NCBI GenBank assembly: GCA_022508965.1
Contig: JAFLUD010000003.1
Coordinates: 1-47,832 of the forward strand
From: Oscillospiraceae bacterium
GTDB taxonomy: Bacteria; Bacillota; Clostridia; Oscillospirales; Ruminococcaceae
Length of the DNA: 47,832 nt
Reading direction: 5' to 3'
Made by a program: the position numbers and the translations under genes. The notes under the pieces were generated by a model. That model ran no database searches and had not been told where the DNA came from. It saw only the letters and a program-made list of their open reading frames with translations. Positions 7,961 through 16,374 of the stretch are shown here, piece by piece. Every line of letters begins with the position of its first letter. Position 1 is the stretch's first letter.

Positions 7961-10648
7961 ATGGGAATTATCAAATCTATCTTCGGAACCTACTCTCAAA
8001 GAGAACTCAAGCGCATCGAGCCTATCAAGCAGGCTGTGCTCGATCTCGATCCTAAATATCAGGCTATGTCCGACAAGGAGCTTAAAGAACAGACGGGAAT
8101 CCTCAAGGAAAGGCTCGCGAACGGCGAGACTCTCGACGATATACTTCCCGACGCGTTTGCGGTCTGCCGCGAGGCTTCCTGGCGCGTTATCGGAATAAAG
8201 CACTATCCCGTGCAGATAATCGGCGGCATCGTTCTCCATCAGGGAAGAATCGCCGAAATGAGAACAGGCGAGGGCAAGACCTTCGTGGCGTCGCTTCCCT
8301 CTTATCTGAACGCGCTTACCGGCAAGGGCGTTCATATCGTAACCGTAAACGACTACCTCGCAAAGCGCGACAGCGAGCTTATGGCGAAGGTGCACCGTTT
8401 TCTGGGACTTACGGTGGGACTTATCACTCACGAGCTTGACAACAATCAGCGCCGCGAGGCGTATGCGTGCGATATCACCTACGCTACCAACAACGAGCTG
8501 GGATTTGACTATCTGCGCGACAATATGTGCATTTACAAAAAAGACCTCGTTCAGCGCGAACCCAACTTCGCCGTTGTCGACGAGGTGGACAGTATTCTCA
8601 TAGACGAGGCGAGAACTCCGCTTATCATCTCGGGTCAGGGCGACAAGTCCACCGATCTTTACGAAAAGGCGGACAAGTTCGCAAAAACGCTGAAAATGGA
8701 CAAGGTAGTCGAGATAGACACCAAAGAGGAATACGAAAGCGCTTTTGACGGGGATTATCTCGTAGACGAAAAGGAAAAGACCTGCAACCTGCTTCCCAAC
8801 GGCGTTGCAAAGGCGGAAAAATACTTTAACGTCGAGAATCTTATGGATCCCGAGAATATGACGCTGCTGCACCATATCAATCAGGCGATCCGCGCGAACG
8901 GCATTATGAAGCTGGACGTGGATTACGTTATCAAGGACGGCGAGATCGTCATCGTCGACGAGTTTACCGGACGTCTTATGTTCGGACGCCGCTATAACCA
9001 GGGACTTCACCAGGCTATCGAGGCGAAGGAGGGCGTTAAGGTAAATCACGAGAGCAAGACTCTTGCTACCATCACGTTCCAGAATTTCTTCAGACTGTAT
9101 AAAAAGCTCTCGGGAATGACCGGTACGGCGATGACCGAGGAAAGCGAGTTCAGACAGATCTATTCGCTTGACGTTATCGAGATCCCCACCAACAAGCCGG
9201 TTATCCGAATCGACAACCACGACAGGATCTACAAGAACGAGGCAGGCAAGCTCAGAGCGGTCTGCGACCGTGTTGAGGAATGCCATAAAAAGGGTCAGCC
9301 GGTGCTGGTAGGTACGGTAACTATCGAGAAATCCGAGCAGCTTTCCAAGCTGCTTAAGGCGCGCGGCATCAAGCACGAGGTGTTGAACGCCAAGAACCAC
9401 GAGCGCGAGGCGGAGATAGTAGCCCAGGCGGGCAAGAAAAACGCGGTCACTATCGCCACCAACATGGCGGGTAGAGGTACGGATATCAAGCTCGGAGGAA
9501 ACGCGGAGTATCTGGCGCTTGCGGAAATGCGAAAGCTCGGTTATTCCGAGGAAATGATAAGAGAAGCCACGGGCTTTGCGGATACCGACGACGAGAATAT
9601 CATCGCGGCGCGCAACAAGTTCCAGGAGCTTAATCATAAGTTTGAGGAACAGATCGCTCCCGAGGCGAAGGCGGTGCGCGAGGTCGGCGGCTTGTATATC
9701 ATCGGCACCGAGCGCCACGAATCACGCCGTATCGACAACCAGCTCCGCGGACGTGCGGGACGTCAGGGCGATCCGGGCGAGAGCTGCTTTTATATCTCGC
9801 TTGAGGACGATCTGATGAGACTGTTCGGCGGCGAGAGAGTTCAGAGGATCATGGAGACGATGAACTTCGACGAGGATATCCCGCTGGAGGTCGGCTTCTT
9901 GAGCAAGGCGATAGAATCCGCTCAGATGAAGATCGAGGGCAACAACTTCTCAATAAGAAAGCACGTTCTGGACTTCGACGACGTTATGTCCCAGATGCGC
10001 CACACTATCTATTCTCAGAGAAGAAAGGTTCTCGACGGCGAGGATATTCACGACAATATAATGCAGATGATGAACCAGGATATCGAGGAAACGGTCAAGA
10101 CCTACTGTTCGGATTCCGTCGCCGACAACTGGAATCTCGACGGACTGCGTTCTCATTATATGAACCTGTTCCTTATGGACACCGATCTGCGCTATACCAC
10201 CGATGACTTGAACGAGCTTACCTCGGAGGACATCGTGAAGTTCATCAAAAAGCGCGGCGATCTTATCTATAATCTCCGCGAAAAGGAGACGGGCACGGAG
10301 AATATGCGCGAGGTAGAGCGCGTTTGCCTGCTTAAGACCGTCGACAAGAACTGGATGGATCACATCGACGCTATGGACGAGCTGAAAAACGGCATCGGAC
10401 TGCGCGGCTATGCTCAGAGAAATCCCGTTGAGGAATACCGTTTCGAGGGCTTTAATATGTTCGACGAGATGATCGCCGCGATTCGCGAGCAGACCGTCAG
10501 ACTGGTGCTCACCATTCCGCTGAGGACCCAGACGATCCAGCGCGAGCAGGTGATGCGTCCCGACGCTCCCAACGCGGGCGGACCCCGCACTCCATACAGA
10601 AGCGAGAGACGCGCCGAAAAACGCGCCCGCCGAGCGAACAAAAAATAA
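7961..10648 (+). CDS. secA: Protein translocase ATPase SecA
   Basis: An 895-residue motor that pushes unfolded preproteins through SecYEG using ATP. Visible: Walker A MRTGEGKT near residue 100, the preprotein cross-linking region, the DEAD-box part [15 protein letters not shown] near 205, the second motor domain with [15 protein letters not shown] near 505, and the helical scaffold/wing regions ending near 850. The tail is Arg/Lys-rich ([16 protein letters not shown]) and lacks the CxC...CH zinc motif found in many SecAs. The start is the ATG at 7961, preceded by GGAAAGG; an in-frame upstream ATG at 7901 overlaps the promoter. It forms a single-gene unit closed by the hairpin at 10661. Confidence 0.99.
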   Translation: MGIIKSIFGTYSQRELKRIEPIKQAVLDLDPKYQAMSDKELKEQTGILKERLANGETLDDILPDAFAVCREASWRVIGIKHYPVQIIGGIVLHQGRIAEMRTGEGKTFVASLPSYLNALTGKGVHIVTVNDYLAKRDSELMAKVHRFLGLTVGLITHELDNNQRREAYACDITYATNNELGFDYLRDNMCIYKKDLVQREPNFAVVDEVDSILIDEARTPLIISGQGDKSTDLYEKADKFAKTLKMDKVVEIDTKEEYESAFDGDYLVDEKEKTCNLLPNGVAKAEKYFNVENLMDPENMTLLHHINQAIRANGIMKLDVDYVIKDGEIVIVDEFTGRLMFGRRYNQGLHQAIEAKEGVKVNHESKTLATITFQNFFRLYKKLSGMTGTAMTEESEFRQIYSLDVIEIPTNKPVIRIDNHDRIYKNEAGKLRAVCDRVEECHKKGQPVLVGTVTIEKSEQLSKLLKARGIKHEVLNAKNHEREAEIVAQAGKKNAVTIATNMAGRGTDIKLGGNAEYLALAEMRKLGYSEEMIREATGFADTDDENIIAARNKFQELNHKFEEQIAPEAKAVREVGGLYIIGTERHESRRIDNQLRGRAGRQGDPGESCFYISLEDDLMRLFGGERVQRIMETMNFDEDIPLEVGFLSKAIESAQMKIEGNNFSIRKHVLDFDDVMSQMRHTIYSQRRKVLDGEDIHDNIMQMMNQDIEETVKTYCSDSVADNWNLDGLRSHYMNLFLMDTDLRYTTDDLNELTSEDIVKFIKKRGDLIYNLREKETGTENMREVERVCLLKTVDKNWMDHIDAMDELKNGIGLRGYAQRNPVEEYRFEGFNMFDEMIAAIREQTVRLVLTIPLRTQTIQREQVMRPDAPNAGGPRTPYRSERRAEKRARRANKK

Positions 10649-10660
10649 TTTCAAAATTTT

Positions 10661-10690
10661 ATAAATCCCCCTTGACAAAGGGGGATTTAT
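10661..10690 (+). terminator. Hairpin after secA, overlapping the next promoter
   Basis: A perfect 13 bp stem, ATAAATCCCCCTT (10661-10673) with AAGGGGGATTTAT (10678-10690), has a 4 nt loop GACA. The tract after it is only moderately T-rich. It starts 12 bp after the secA stop, so a terminator role is likely. The loop holds most of the -35 of the following promoter. Confidence 0.7.
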
Positions 10691-10700
10691 GTGTTATAAT
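10672..10700 (+). promoter_or_regulatory. Sigma-A promoter of ylxM-ffh
   Basis: TTGACA (10672-10677) and TATAAT (10695-10700), both perfect, 17 bp spacer. The -35 spans the loop of the secA hairpin and the spacer is its descending arm. Confidence 0.85.
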
Positions 10701-10710
10701 GTGTTTTGCG

Positions 10711-10734
10711 GTGTAATGGAATTTTACATTACAC
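10711..10734 (+). other. Hairpin in the ylxM 5' leader
   Basis: GTGTAATG (10711-10718) pairs perfectly with CATTACAC (10727-10734) around an 8 nt loop, right at the expected transcript start. The rest of the leader up to 10816 is GC-rich and shows no riboswitch or SRP-RNA motif that I recognise. Confidence 0.5.
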
Positions 10735-10816
10735 ACAGAAAGGCAGCGGCGTGTGTTTCAGGGCGGTCGCATAATTCGGGCGAACGCTTTGGCGCGGCTC
10801 TGTATAGGCGGATAAT

Positions 10817-11164
10817 ATGGAAGAGAATATAGTTGTTTTGCTGGATATTTACGGCGGACTTTTGGCAAAGAGCCAGCGCGAGGCGTTGGATCTGAGGTAT
10901 AATTCCGATCTTTCGCTCGCGGAGATAGCCGAGGAAATGGGCGGTATCTCGCGCCAGTCGGTCAACGATTTCCTGAAAAAAGGCAGGGCGCGGCTGTTGG
11001 AGATAGAGCAGCTTCTCGGAAACGCTTCCGCTTACCGCGCGATATTGAGCGCCGTCGATGAGGCGCAGGGTGTTCTTAAAGAGCTTCAAAGCGATTATAA
11101 GGACGAGCGGCTGGATATTCTGGAAAACACGCTGACGAAGATAAAAAAAGAGATCAACAATTGA
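10817..11164 (+). CDS. ylxM: YlxM/UPF0122 family helix-turn-helix protein
   Basis: 115 residues. The N-terminal half is a sigma-region-4-like helix-turn-helix: KSQREALDLRYNSDLSLAEI then a second helix GGISRQSVNDFLKKGRARL; the rest is a charged helix. The YlxM/p13 family is encoded beside ffh in most Firmicutes and mycoplasmas and has been linked to SRP function. Here it precedes ffh by 12 bp, in the same transcript. Start supported by AGGCGG five bases upstream, a modest site. Confidence 0.92.
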   Translation: MEENIVVLLDIYGGLLAKSQREALDLRYNSDLSLAEIAEEMGGISRQSVNDFLKKGRARLLEIEQLLGNASAYRAILSAVDEAQGVLKELQSDYKDERLDILENTLTKIKKEINN

Positions 11165-11176
11165 TGAGGTGAGAAT

Positions 11177-12520
11177 ATGGCTTTCGAGGGGCTTTCGCAG
11201 AAACTGAATAACGTTTTCGGGAAGCTCAAGGGTCACGGAAAGCTCACCGAAAAGGATATCAAGGACGCGATGCGCGAGGTTCGCATGGCGCTGCTTGACG
11301 CGGACGTAAACTTCAAGGTCGCGAAGGACTTTGTAAATAAGGTAAGCGAGAAGGCTCTCGGCGCGCAGGTCATGGAGAGCCTCACCCCCGCGCAGCAGGT
11401 AATAGACATAGTTCACGGGGAACTCATCGAGCTTATGGGTAACACCACCGCAAAGCTCAATTTCCCGAGCAAGCCGCCGTGCGTTATCATGATGTGCGGA
11501 CTTCAGGGCGCGGGTAAGACCACTCATTGCGCGAAGCTCGCGAAGTGGCTGGAGGGTCAGAACCGCAGACCGCTTCTGGTGGCGTGCGACGTTTACAGAC
11601 CCGCCGCTATCGACCAGCTGAAGATCGTCGGAGAAAAGGTCGGCGCTCACGTTTATGAGGAGGGGCTGGGAAACCCCGTTGAAATAGCGAAAAACGGCAT
11701 TAAATACGCGAAGGATCAGGGCTTTGACACGGTGCTTCTGGATACCGCGGGACGTCTGCATATCGACGAAACGCTTATGCAGGAGCTGCGCGATATCAAG
11801 GAATCCGTTTCTCCGAACGAGATACTGCTGGTTGTGGATTCCATGACCGGTCAGGACGCTGTAAACGTTGCGGAGAGCTTTAACGGCGCTCTGGACATTA
11901 CGGGCGTAATTCTCACAAAGCTAGACGGCGACACGCGCGGCGGCGCGGCGCTTACTGTTCTCGCAATTACCGGAAAGCCGATAAAATTCGCGGGTATCGG
12001 CGAGAAGCCCGAAGACCTCGAGCCGTTTTATCCCGACAGAATGGCAAGCAGGATCCTCGGAATGGGCGACGTGCTGACCCTCATCGACAAGGCGAAAGCC
12101 GCAATCGACGAAAAGGCTGCCGAAAAAGCCGTTCAGAAATTACAGGAAAACAAGTTTGATCTGAACGATCTGTATTCTCAGTTCGAGCAGATCGAGAAAA
12201 TGGGCAATATACGCTCTATTCTCAATATGATACCCGGTTTTGCGGGAAAGATCAAGGACGAGGATATCGACGAAAAGAAAATGCCCCACACCAAGGCTAT
12301 CATTTCCTCTATGACCAAAAGGGAGCGCGAAAAGCCCTCCATCATCGACGCGAAGCGCAAGCGCAGGATCGCCGCGGGCTCCGGGACCTCCGTCGAGGAG
12401 GTAAATCAGCTTCTGCGGCAGTTTGAGCAGATGCAGAAGATGATGAAGCAGATGGGTTTTACGGGCGGCAAAAAGCGCAGACTGCCCAGATTCCCCGGAA
12501 TGGGCGGTATGGGCTTCTAG
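11177..12520 (+). CDS. ffh: Signal recognition particle GTPase Ffh
   Basis: 447 residues. Ffh binds signal sequences on ribosomes and, with SRP RNA and FtsY, delivers them to the Sec translocon. Visible: N domain helices; G1 GLQGAGKTT near residue 108; ACDVYRPAAIDQLK; G3 DTAGRLH; G4 TKLDGDTRGG; then the Met-rich M domain with the RNA-binding stretch IDAKRKRRIAAGSGTSVEEV and a C-terminal Met/Gly tail (QMQKMMKQMGF, GMGGMGF). Length and order are normal for the family. GAGGTGAG precedes the ATG. No SRP RNA gene is visible next to it. Confidence 0.99.
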   Translation: MAFEGLSQKLNNVFGKLKGHGKLTEKDIKDAMREVRMALLDADVNFKVAKDFVNKVSEKALGAQVMESLTPAQQVIDIVHGELIELMGNTTAKLNFPSKPPCVIMMCGLQGAGKTTHCAKLAKWLEGQNRRPLLVACDVYRPAAIDQLKIVGEKVGAHVYEEGLGNPVEIAKNGIKYAKDQGFDTVLLDTAGRLHIDETLMQELRDIKESVSPNEILLVVDSMTGQDAVNVAESFNGALDITGVILTKLDGDTRGGAALTVLAITGKPIKFAGIGEKPEDLEPFYPDRMASRILGMGDVLTLIDKAKAAIDEKAAEKAVQKLQENKFDLNDLYSQFEQIEKMGNIRSILNMIPGFAGKIKDEDIDEKKMPHTKAIISSMTKREREKPSIIDAKRKRRIAAGSGTSVEEVNQLLRQFEQMQKMMKQMGFTGGKKRRLPRFPGMGGMGF

Positions 12521-12553
12521 AGGCAAGAAATCGGAAGCAAGAGGCAAGATGGG

Positions 12554-12582
12554 TTGACAAAAATTAAAAGGCAGCCTATCAA
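12554..12582 (+). promoter_or_regulatory. Probable promoter of rpsP
   Basis: TTGACA (12554-12559) is perfect; 17 bp on, TATCAA (12577-12582) is a weak -10. It lies in the 130 bp gap between ffh and rpsP. A small hairpin (CAAGC/GCTTG near 12603-12615) follows in the leader. Confidence 0.5.
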
Positions 12583-12650
12583 ATTAGGGTGGCGGAATAA
12601 AACAAGCATGGCTTGATTTTATAAAATAAAATTGAAAGGAGATAATTCCA

Positions 12651-12878
12651 ATGGCAGTTAAAATCAGACTGAGAAGAATGGGCGCAAAGAAAGCACCGTT
12701 CTACCGTGTTGTTGTTGCAGACTCGCGTTATCCCCGCGACGGTCGTTTTATTGAGGAAATCGGATACTACGACCCCACCAAGGAGCCCGCGGTAGTCAAC
12801 ATCAACAAGGAAAAGGCCGAAGAGTGGATCAAAAAAGGCGCACAGCCTACCGATACGGTAAAAAGACTTTTAAAGTAA
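12651..12878 (+). CDS. rpsP: 30S ribosomal protein S16
   Basis: 75 residues. The protein binds 16S rRNA early in 30S assembly. The sequence opens with the family-typical [20 protein letters not shown], then [20 protein letters not shown]; the end VKRLLK is where short Gram-positive S16 proteins stop. A strong AAAGGAGAT lies about 8 bases before the ATG. It is followed after 100 bp by khpA, as in other Firmicutes. Confidence 0.99.
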   Translation: MAVKIRLRRMGAKKAPFYRVVVADSRYPRDGRFIEEIGYYDPTKEPAVVNINKEKAEEWIKKGAQPTDTVKRLLK

Positions 12879-12978
12879 AAGGTTTCAGCAAAAGGTTATT
12901 TGGCAAAGGTATTTTAGATTTCATCGCAACCCCATGCATAATTTACCACGGCAATTAACCGCTATGGAGGGAAAACTT

Positions 12979-13215
12979 ATGATGAAGGAACTTCTTATCA
13001 CCATCGCTTCTGCGTTGGTTGAGGACAAAACAGCGGTTGAGGTAACAGCGGACGAGCCCAACGAGGAGGGCGTTGTCGTATATCACCTGCACGTCGGACC
13101 CGACGATATGGGCAGAGTTATTGGCAAGCAGGGCAGAATCGCCAAGGCAATCCGCACTGTTATGCGCGCGGGCGCGGTTCGCGCCAACGAGAAGATCTCG
13201 GTTGAGATTGACTGA
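12979..13215 (+). CDS. khpA: KH-domain RNA-binding protein KhpA
   Basis: 78 residues comprising a single KH domain with the GxxG loop IGKQGRIAKAIR. KhpA pairs with KhpB (Jag/EloR) in Firmicutes, binds RNA and affects cell division and elongation. The start is the first of two adjacent ATGs (12979), chosen because GGAGGG lies 7 bases upstream; an earlier in-frame ATG at 12964 overlaps that site. Position after rpsP is typical, but rimM, trmD and rplS, which usually follow, are absent and a terminator comes instead. Confidence 0.95.
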   Translation: MMKELLITIASALVEDKTAVEVTADEPNEEGVVVYHLHVGPDDMGRVIGKQGRIAKAIRTVMRAGAVRANEKISVEID

Positions 13216-13260
13216 TCTATCGACTGATTTTGAGATTGAGGATCGGATTTTCGATCTGTC

Positions 13261-13288
13261 GGCGGTGCAGCTTATGCGCCGCCTTTTT
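13261..13288 (+). terminator. Terminator of the rpsP-khpA unit
   Basis: GGCGGTGC (13261-13268) pairs with GCGCCGCC (13276-13283) with one G-U pair and a 7 nt loop, followed by TTTTT. Confidence 0.85.
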
Positions 13289-13300
13289 CGTTGAGAAAAC

Positions 13301-13336
13301 AAAAAGTCCGCAAGACATATTACCTGCGGACTTTTT
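13301..13336 (-). terminator. Terminator of the tautomerase gene, usable in both directions
   Basis: AAAAAGTCCGCA (13301-13312) and TGCGGACTTTTT (13325-13336) form a perfect 12 bp stem with T-runs on both strands. It lies 16 bp past the stop of the minus-strand gene and backs up the khpA terminator. Confidence 0.9.
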
Positions 13337-13352
13337 GCTTTTTGGAATTTTG

Positions 13353-13697
13353 TCAGAGATTGCCGCCGTTCCAGCCCCAGTGTTCGGTCGTGGAATACTT
13401 GACGTACACATGGTCGAACGGAACTCCGAGCACGAAGTTCAGGGTGTTGCAGATATCCTCGGTGAGCTTGTTGTAGGCGGAAGAGGTCTTTGCTGTGCCG
13501 AAGCTGCTCACCTCGACGAACGCGATCTTCTCGAACTTTTCGCCCTTAAAGTACATAGAGCAGTTCGGCTCAAAGCCCAGCATCAGCCAGGATTCGGTCT
13601 TGCCGATCGCCTGAACGGCTGTTCCGAGGGCGGTTTTGATCTGGTTTTCCTGCTCGGGCGTGATGTCCGAGGAGTATTTTGTGTTTATAAACGGCAT
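13353..13697 (-). CDS. MIF/phenylpyruvate tautomerase-like protein
   Basis: 114 residues, the length of eukaryotic macrophage migration inhibitory factor. The start is the ATG at 13697, with GGGAGG upstream, which places the catalytic proline directly after Met (MPFINTKYS). Lys33 (Lys32 counting from Pro) matches the second MIF active-site residue. The C-terminal VYVKYSTTEHWGWNGG parallels the MIF ending VYINYYDMNAANVGWN. The family forms trimers and keto-enol tautomerises phenylpyruvate-like substrates; the natural substrate in bacteria is unclear. It has its own promoter and faces away from the flavoredoxin gene. Confidence 0.92.
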   Translation of the reverse strand: MPFINTKYSSDITPEQENQIKTALGTAVQAIGKTESWLMLGFEPNCSMYFKGEKFEKIAFVEVSSFGTAKTSSAYNKLTEDICNTLNFVLGVPFDHVYVKYSTTEHWGWNGGNL

Positions 13698-13730
13698 ATT
13701 AGTACCTCCCAAAATTATATTTACAATAAT

Positions 13731-13759
13731 ATATTATCACATTTTTTTTGAAATTTCAA
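13731..13759 (-). promoter_or_regulatory. Promoter of the tautomerase gene
   Basis: On the minus strand TTGAAA (13759-13754) and TAATAT (13736-13731), 17 bp spacer. The -35 forms half of a perfect 12 bp palindrome TTGAAATTTCAA (13748-13759). Confidence 0.7.
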
Positions 13760-13768
13760 TAATTCTTC

Positions 13769-13797
13769 TTGAAAAAATTGTATAAATATGATAGAAT
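13769..13797 (+). promoter_or_regulatory. Promoter of the flavoredoxin-ung operon
   Basis: TTGAAA (13769-13774) and TAGAAT (13792-13797), 17 bp spacer. It is back to back with the tautomerase promoter, the two -35 boxes being 9 bp apart. Confidence 0.75.
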
Positions 13798-13813
13798 ATT
13801 CTTATTAAGAATA
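13797..13813. promoter_or_regulatory. 17 bp operator-like dyad at the flavoredoxin transcription start
   Basis: TATTCTTA-T-TAAGAATA is a perfect inverted repeat with a one-base centre. It begins at the last base of the -10 and covers the expected transcription start near 13804, a classic repressor position. Confidence 0.65.
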
Positions 13814-13833
13814 CATAAAAAGGGATGTTTGTT

Positions 13834-14454
13834 ATGGAAAAAATAACCTGGAAAGGCGGGACGCTGCTGGCGCCTGTGCCTGCGGTGCTGGTTTCCTGCG
13901 GAACGGTGGAAAAGCCGACCGCCCTCACCATTGCGTGGACGGGAATAATAAGCTCCGATCCGCCGAGGCTGTACATCTCGGTTCGCCCCGAAAGGAATTC
14001 ATACGAGATTATCAAAAATTCGGGGGAATTCGCGGTGAATATGCTCCCGTCGAGCCTTGTGAAATCGCTCGACTACTGCGGGATCAAATCGGGAAAAACC
14101 GAGGATAAGCTCGCGAAAAGAAAGCTCACGGCGATTCCCTGCGAAAAGATATCCGCGCCACAGATCGCTCAGAGCAGGATCACACTCGAGTGCAAGGTGT
14201 TCGATGTGCTGCCGCAAGGCTCGCACGATATGTTCTTGGCGGATATCCTCGCCGTAAACATTGACGGGGAGCTGCTCGACGAGCGCGGCAGGCTCAAGAT
14301 CGAGCAGGCGGGGCTGCTGACCTACGCGCACGGAGCGTATTTCGCGCTGGGAAAGAAGATAGGGAGCTTCGGATTCTCCTGCAAAGCGAAGAGGACTAAG
14401 GACGTTCACCGCAAGAATCCCCCCAAAAAGTCCAAAAAATCAAACAAAAAGTGA
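13834..14454 (+). CDS. Flavin reductase-like FMN-binding protein (flavoredoxin family)
   Basis: 206 residues. The split-barrel flavin-binding fold is suggested by the N-terminal GGTLLAPVPAVLVSCG, the LTIAWTGIISSDPPRLYISV strand-turn and FAVNMLPSSLVKSLDYCGIKSG, as in flavoredoxin and related FMN proteins that pass electrons or reduce flavin. The C-terminus is very lysine-rich (HRKNPPKKSKKSNKK). The start at 13834 is preferred to an ATG 9 bp earlier because AAAAGGG would be too close to that one. It shares a transcript with ung, 9 bp downstream. Confidence 0.9.
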   Translation: MEKITWKGGTLLAPVPAVLVSCGTVEKPTALTIAWTGIISSDPPRLYISVRPERNSYEIIKNSGEFAVNMLPSSLVKSLDYCGIKSGKTEDKLAKRKLTAIPCEKISAPQIAQSRITLECKVFDVLPQGSHDMFLADILAVNIDGELLDERGRLKIEQAGLLTYAHGAYFALGKKIGSFGFSCKAKRTKDVHRKNPPKKSKKSNKK

Positions 14455-14463
14455 GAAGCAAAA

Positions 14464-15135
14464 ATGGTCAACATAGGCAACGAATGGGACGCGCTTTTGG
14501 CGGACGAATTCCAAAAGGATTATTATAAAGAGCTGCGGAAATTCCTCATCTCGGAGTACAAAACGCGGAATATCTTCCCGCCGATGAACGACATCTTCAA
14601 CGCGCTGAAATACACCTCGTACAGCGACGTCAAGGCAGTCATTCTCGGGCAGGATCCGTATCACGGGGCAGGGCAGGCGCACGGGCTGTGCTTTTCGGTG
14701 AAAAGGGGAGTTATGCCGCCGCCGTCGCTGCAGAATATTTTCAAGGAAATAGAGGGCGAGCTGGGTATTCCCGTGCCGTCTCACGGTGAGCTTACCGATT
14801 GGGCGAAGAACGGCGTGCTGCTGATGAACACCGCGCTTACCGTGCGCGAGGGTCTGGCGAATTCCCACCGCGCAAAGGGCTGGGAGATATTCACCGACCG
14901 TGTGATAGAGCTGCTCAACGAGCGCGAACAGCCGATAGTTTTCCTGCTCTGGGGAGGGAACGCCCGCGCGAAAGCGAAGCTCATCACCAATCCCAAGCAC
15001 CTGATATTGCAGTGTGCGCACCCGAGTCCGCTGTCAGCCTACAACGGATTTTTCGGCTGCGGACATTTCATAAAGGCCAACGAATTCCTCAAAAAAAATA
15101 ACATCGAGCCTATCGACTGGCGGATAAAGGATTAG
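14464..15135 (+). CDS. ung: Uracil-DNA glycosylase, family 1
   Basis: 223 residues. The enzyme removes uracil from DNA to start base-excision repair. The water-activating motif GQDPYHGAGQAHGLCFS is near residue 63 and the DNA-intercalating loop HPSPLSAYNGFFGCGHF near 186; both are intact. Length is normal for family 1 UDG. It sits 9 bp after the flavoredoxin gene, with GAGAAG before the ATG, and 27 bp before a zinc-ribbon protein gene on the same strand. Confidence 0.98.
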   Translation: MVNIGNEWDALLADEFQKDYYKELRKFLISEYKTRNIFPPMNDIFNALKYTSYSDVKAVILGQDPYHGAGQAHGLCFSVKRGVMPPPSLQNIFKEIEGELGIPVPSHGELTDWAKNGVLLMNTALTVREGLANSHRAKGWEIFTDRVIELLNEREQPIVFLLWGGNARAKAKLITNPKHLILQCAHPSPLSAYNGFFGCGHFIKANEFLKKNNIEPIDWRIKD

Positions 15136-15162
15136 CCGATAGTTTGAGAGCGTGGTGAGAAT

Positions 15163-16374
15163 ATGCTTGAATACTGCGTTTGCCCGAAATGCGAGCGAAT
15201 GATCATGCTGGACAGCGATTTTGACAGCGGATTTTGCTGCGTTTGCGGAACACATATTTCCTATGACGAGGCGCGCGAGGAGCTGCTTTCGGGGCTTCGC
15301 GCGTCGATCCCCGATGAGCTTACGATAGCGCCCGGGCTGTCCGGGCTTATAGAATACAGCGGCGACGGCGAGTATATGACCGAGTATTCGGAGGGTGAGG
15401 ATTATTACGCCGCCGCGGACTATTCGGAGCCTCAGATCTACGGGCTTTCGGAGTGCCGCGAGGAATGCGCTAAAGGCTCGGAGTTTTTGGGAAAATGGGA
15501 TTTTTCGAGCGCGTTCAAGGCGTTCTCAAAGGCGCTGGACTGGTATCCCGCGGACTTTGAGAGCCGCTGCGGACTTATGGTCTCGGGAATCCTTCGGCTT
15601 AAGGACACCGAAAACTGGGAGCGCTATCTTTCGGAATGTATCGAGCAGATACGCTCGCAGAGCGACTGGAATATGGCGGGCGCGGCGCTTGAATACACGC
15701 TGGATATTCTCAAAAAATTCCTCTCAAAGGGCGGACGGTACGTCTCTCCGAGTTATACGATCGGATTTTTTGAGAGACTTGTGAGGAGCTTTCCTGCGCA
15801 AAAGCAGACAGCCGCGGAGATCCTCGCGCATTGCCTGAACATAGAAAACGCGCCGCTTACCGACGCGGCGCGGCTGGATCACGAGACTACGCGGTTCGCC
15901 GTGGGAAGCTGCCCAAACGAGCCGGACAAGAATCTCCGCCGCGGAATGCTTCTGATCATGCGCTGTCACTGCGACGCGCGCGTCAAAGAATCGCTTTGCA
16001 GAGCGCTTTATGTCTATGACAGGGTGGTCTGGCTGCGCGCCAAGGACGCCGTCAGGATTAACGACGCGGTTGATCTGTGCGAGGAGATCACAAACGGCGA
16101 GTTTCCGCCCGCCGACGTGAAGATCGTTATCAATACGATCTACGATTTTCTGATGATGGGAGCGCTCGAGCAAAACTCCACCGAGCGCGAGAAGCTGCTG
16201 TTTTTGTCGAACGTATATTCTTTCGAGCAAATTCGCAGGATGGAGCGGTTTTTCGGCGGGAAAATATTCTTCAACAAGCTGTACGCCGAGATTTATCTCA
16301 AGCAAAAGGGCGCGTCGCTCATCTCCCCCGAATACAAGAGAATTCAGGCAAAGATAATTCAGCTGTCCGAATGA
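15163..16374 (+). CDS. Zinc-ribbon protein with TPR-like helical body, unknown function
   Basis: 403 residues, no recognised family. The N-terminus has four cysteines in a zinc-ribbon pattern (CPKC near residue 8 and CCVCG near 26). An acidic, tyrosine-rich stretch (about 63-92) follows, then a TPR-like unit (AKGSEFLGKWDFSSAFKAFS, continuing KALDWYPADFESRCG) and a long helical C-terminal part. No signal peptide or TM segment, so probably cytosolic. GGTGAG precedes the ATG. Its last 16 bp overlap the 3' end of yqfD on the other strand. It could be a small-genus scaffold protein; function is not inferable. Confidence 0.85.
   Translation: MLEYCVCPKCERMIMLDSDFDSGFCCVCGTHISYDEAREELLSGLRASIPDELTIAPGLSGLIEYSGDGEYMTEYSEGEDYYAAADYSEPQIYGLSECREECAKGSEFLGKWDFSSAFKAFSKALDWYPADFESRCGLMVSGILRLKDTENWERYLSECIEQIRSQSDWNMAGAALEYTLDILKKFLSKGGRYVSPSYTIGFFERLVRSFPAQKQTAAEILAHCLNIENAPLTDAARLDHETTRFAVGSCPNEPDKNLRRGMLLIMRCHCDARVKESLCRALYVYDRVVWLRAKDAVRINDAVDLCEEITNGEFPPADVKIVINTIYDFLMMGALEQNSTEREKLLFLSNVYSFEQIRRMERFFGGKIFFNKLYAEIYLKQKGASLISPEYKRIQAKIIQLSE

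Noticed and set aside
10701-10816. SRP RNA (ffs) or a riboswitch in the ylxM-ffh leader.
   Set aside because: The conserved SRP helix-8 motifs are absent and no known riboswitch core is seen. Only a short hairpin at 10711-10734 is reported.
10724-11761. A 345-codon open frame on the minus strand.
   Set aside because: It is antisense to ylxM and ffh and crosses their promoter region. No ribosome binding site and no family resemblance.
16359-16374. Frameshift or annotation error at the overlap of yqfD and the zinc-ribbon gene.
   Set aside because: Both frames end in ordinary stop codons and both proteins look full length, so a true 16 bp tail-to-tail overlap is the simpler reading.
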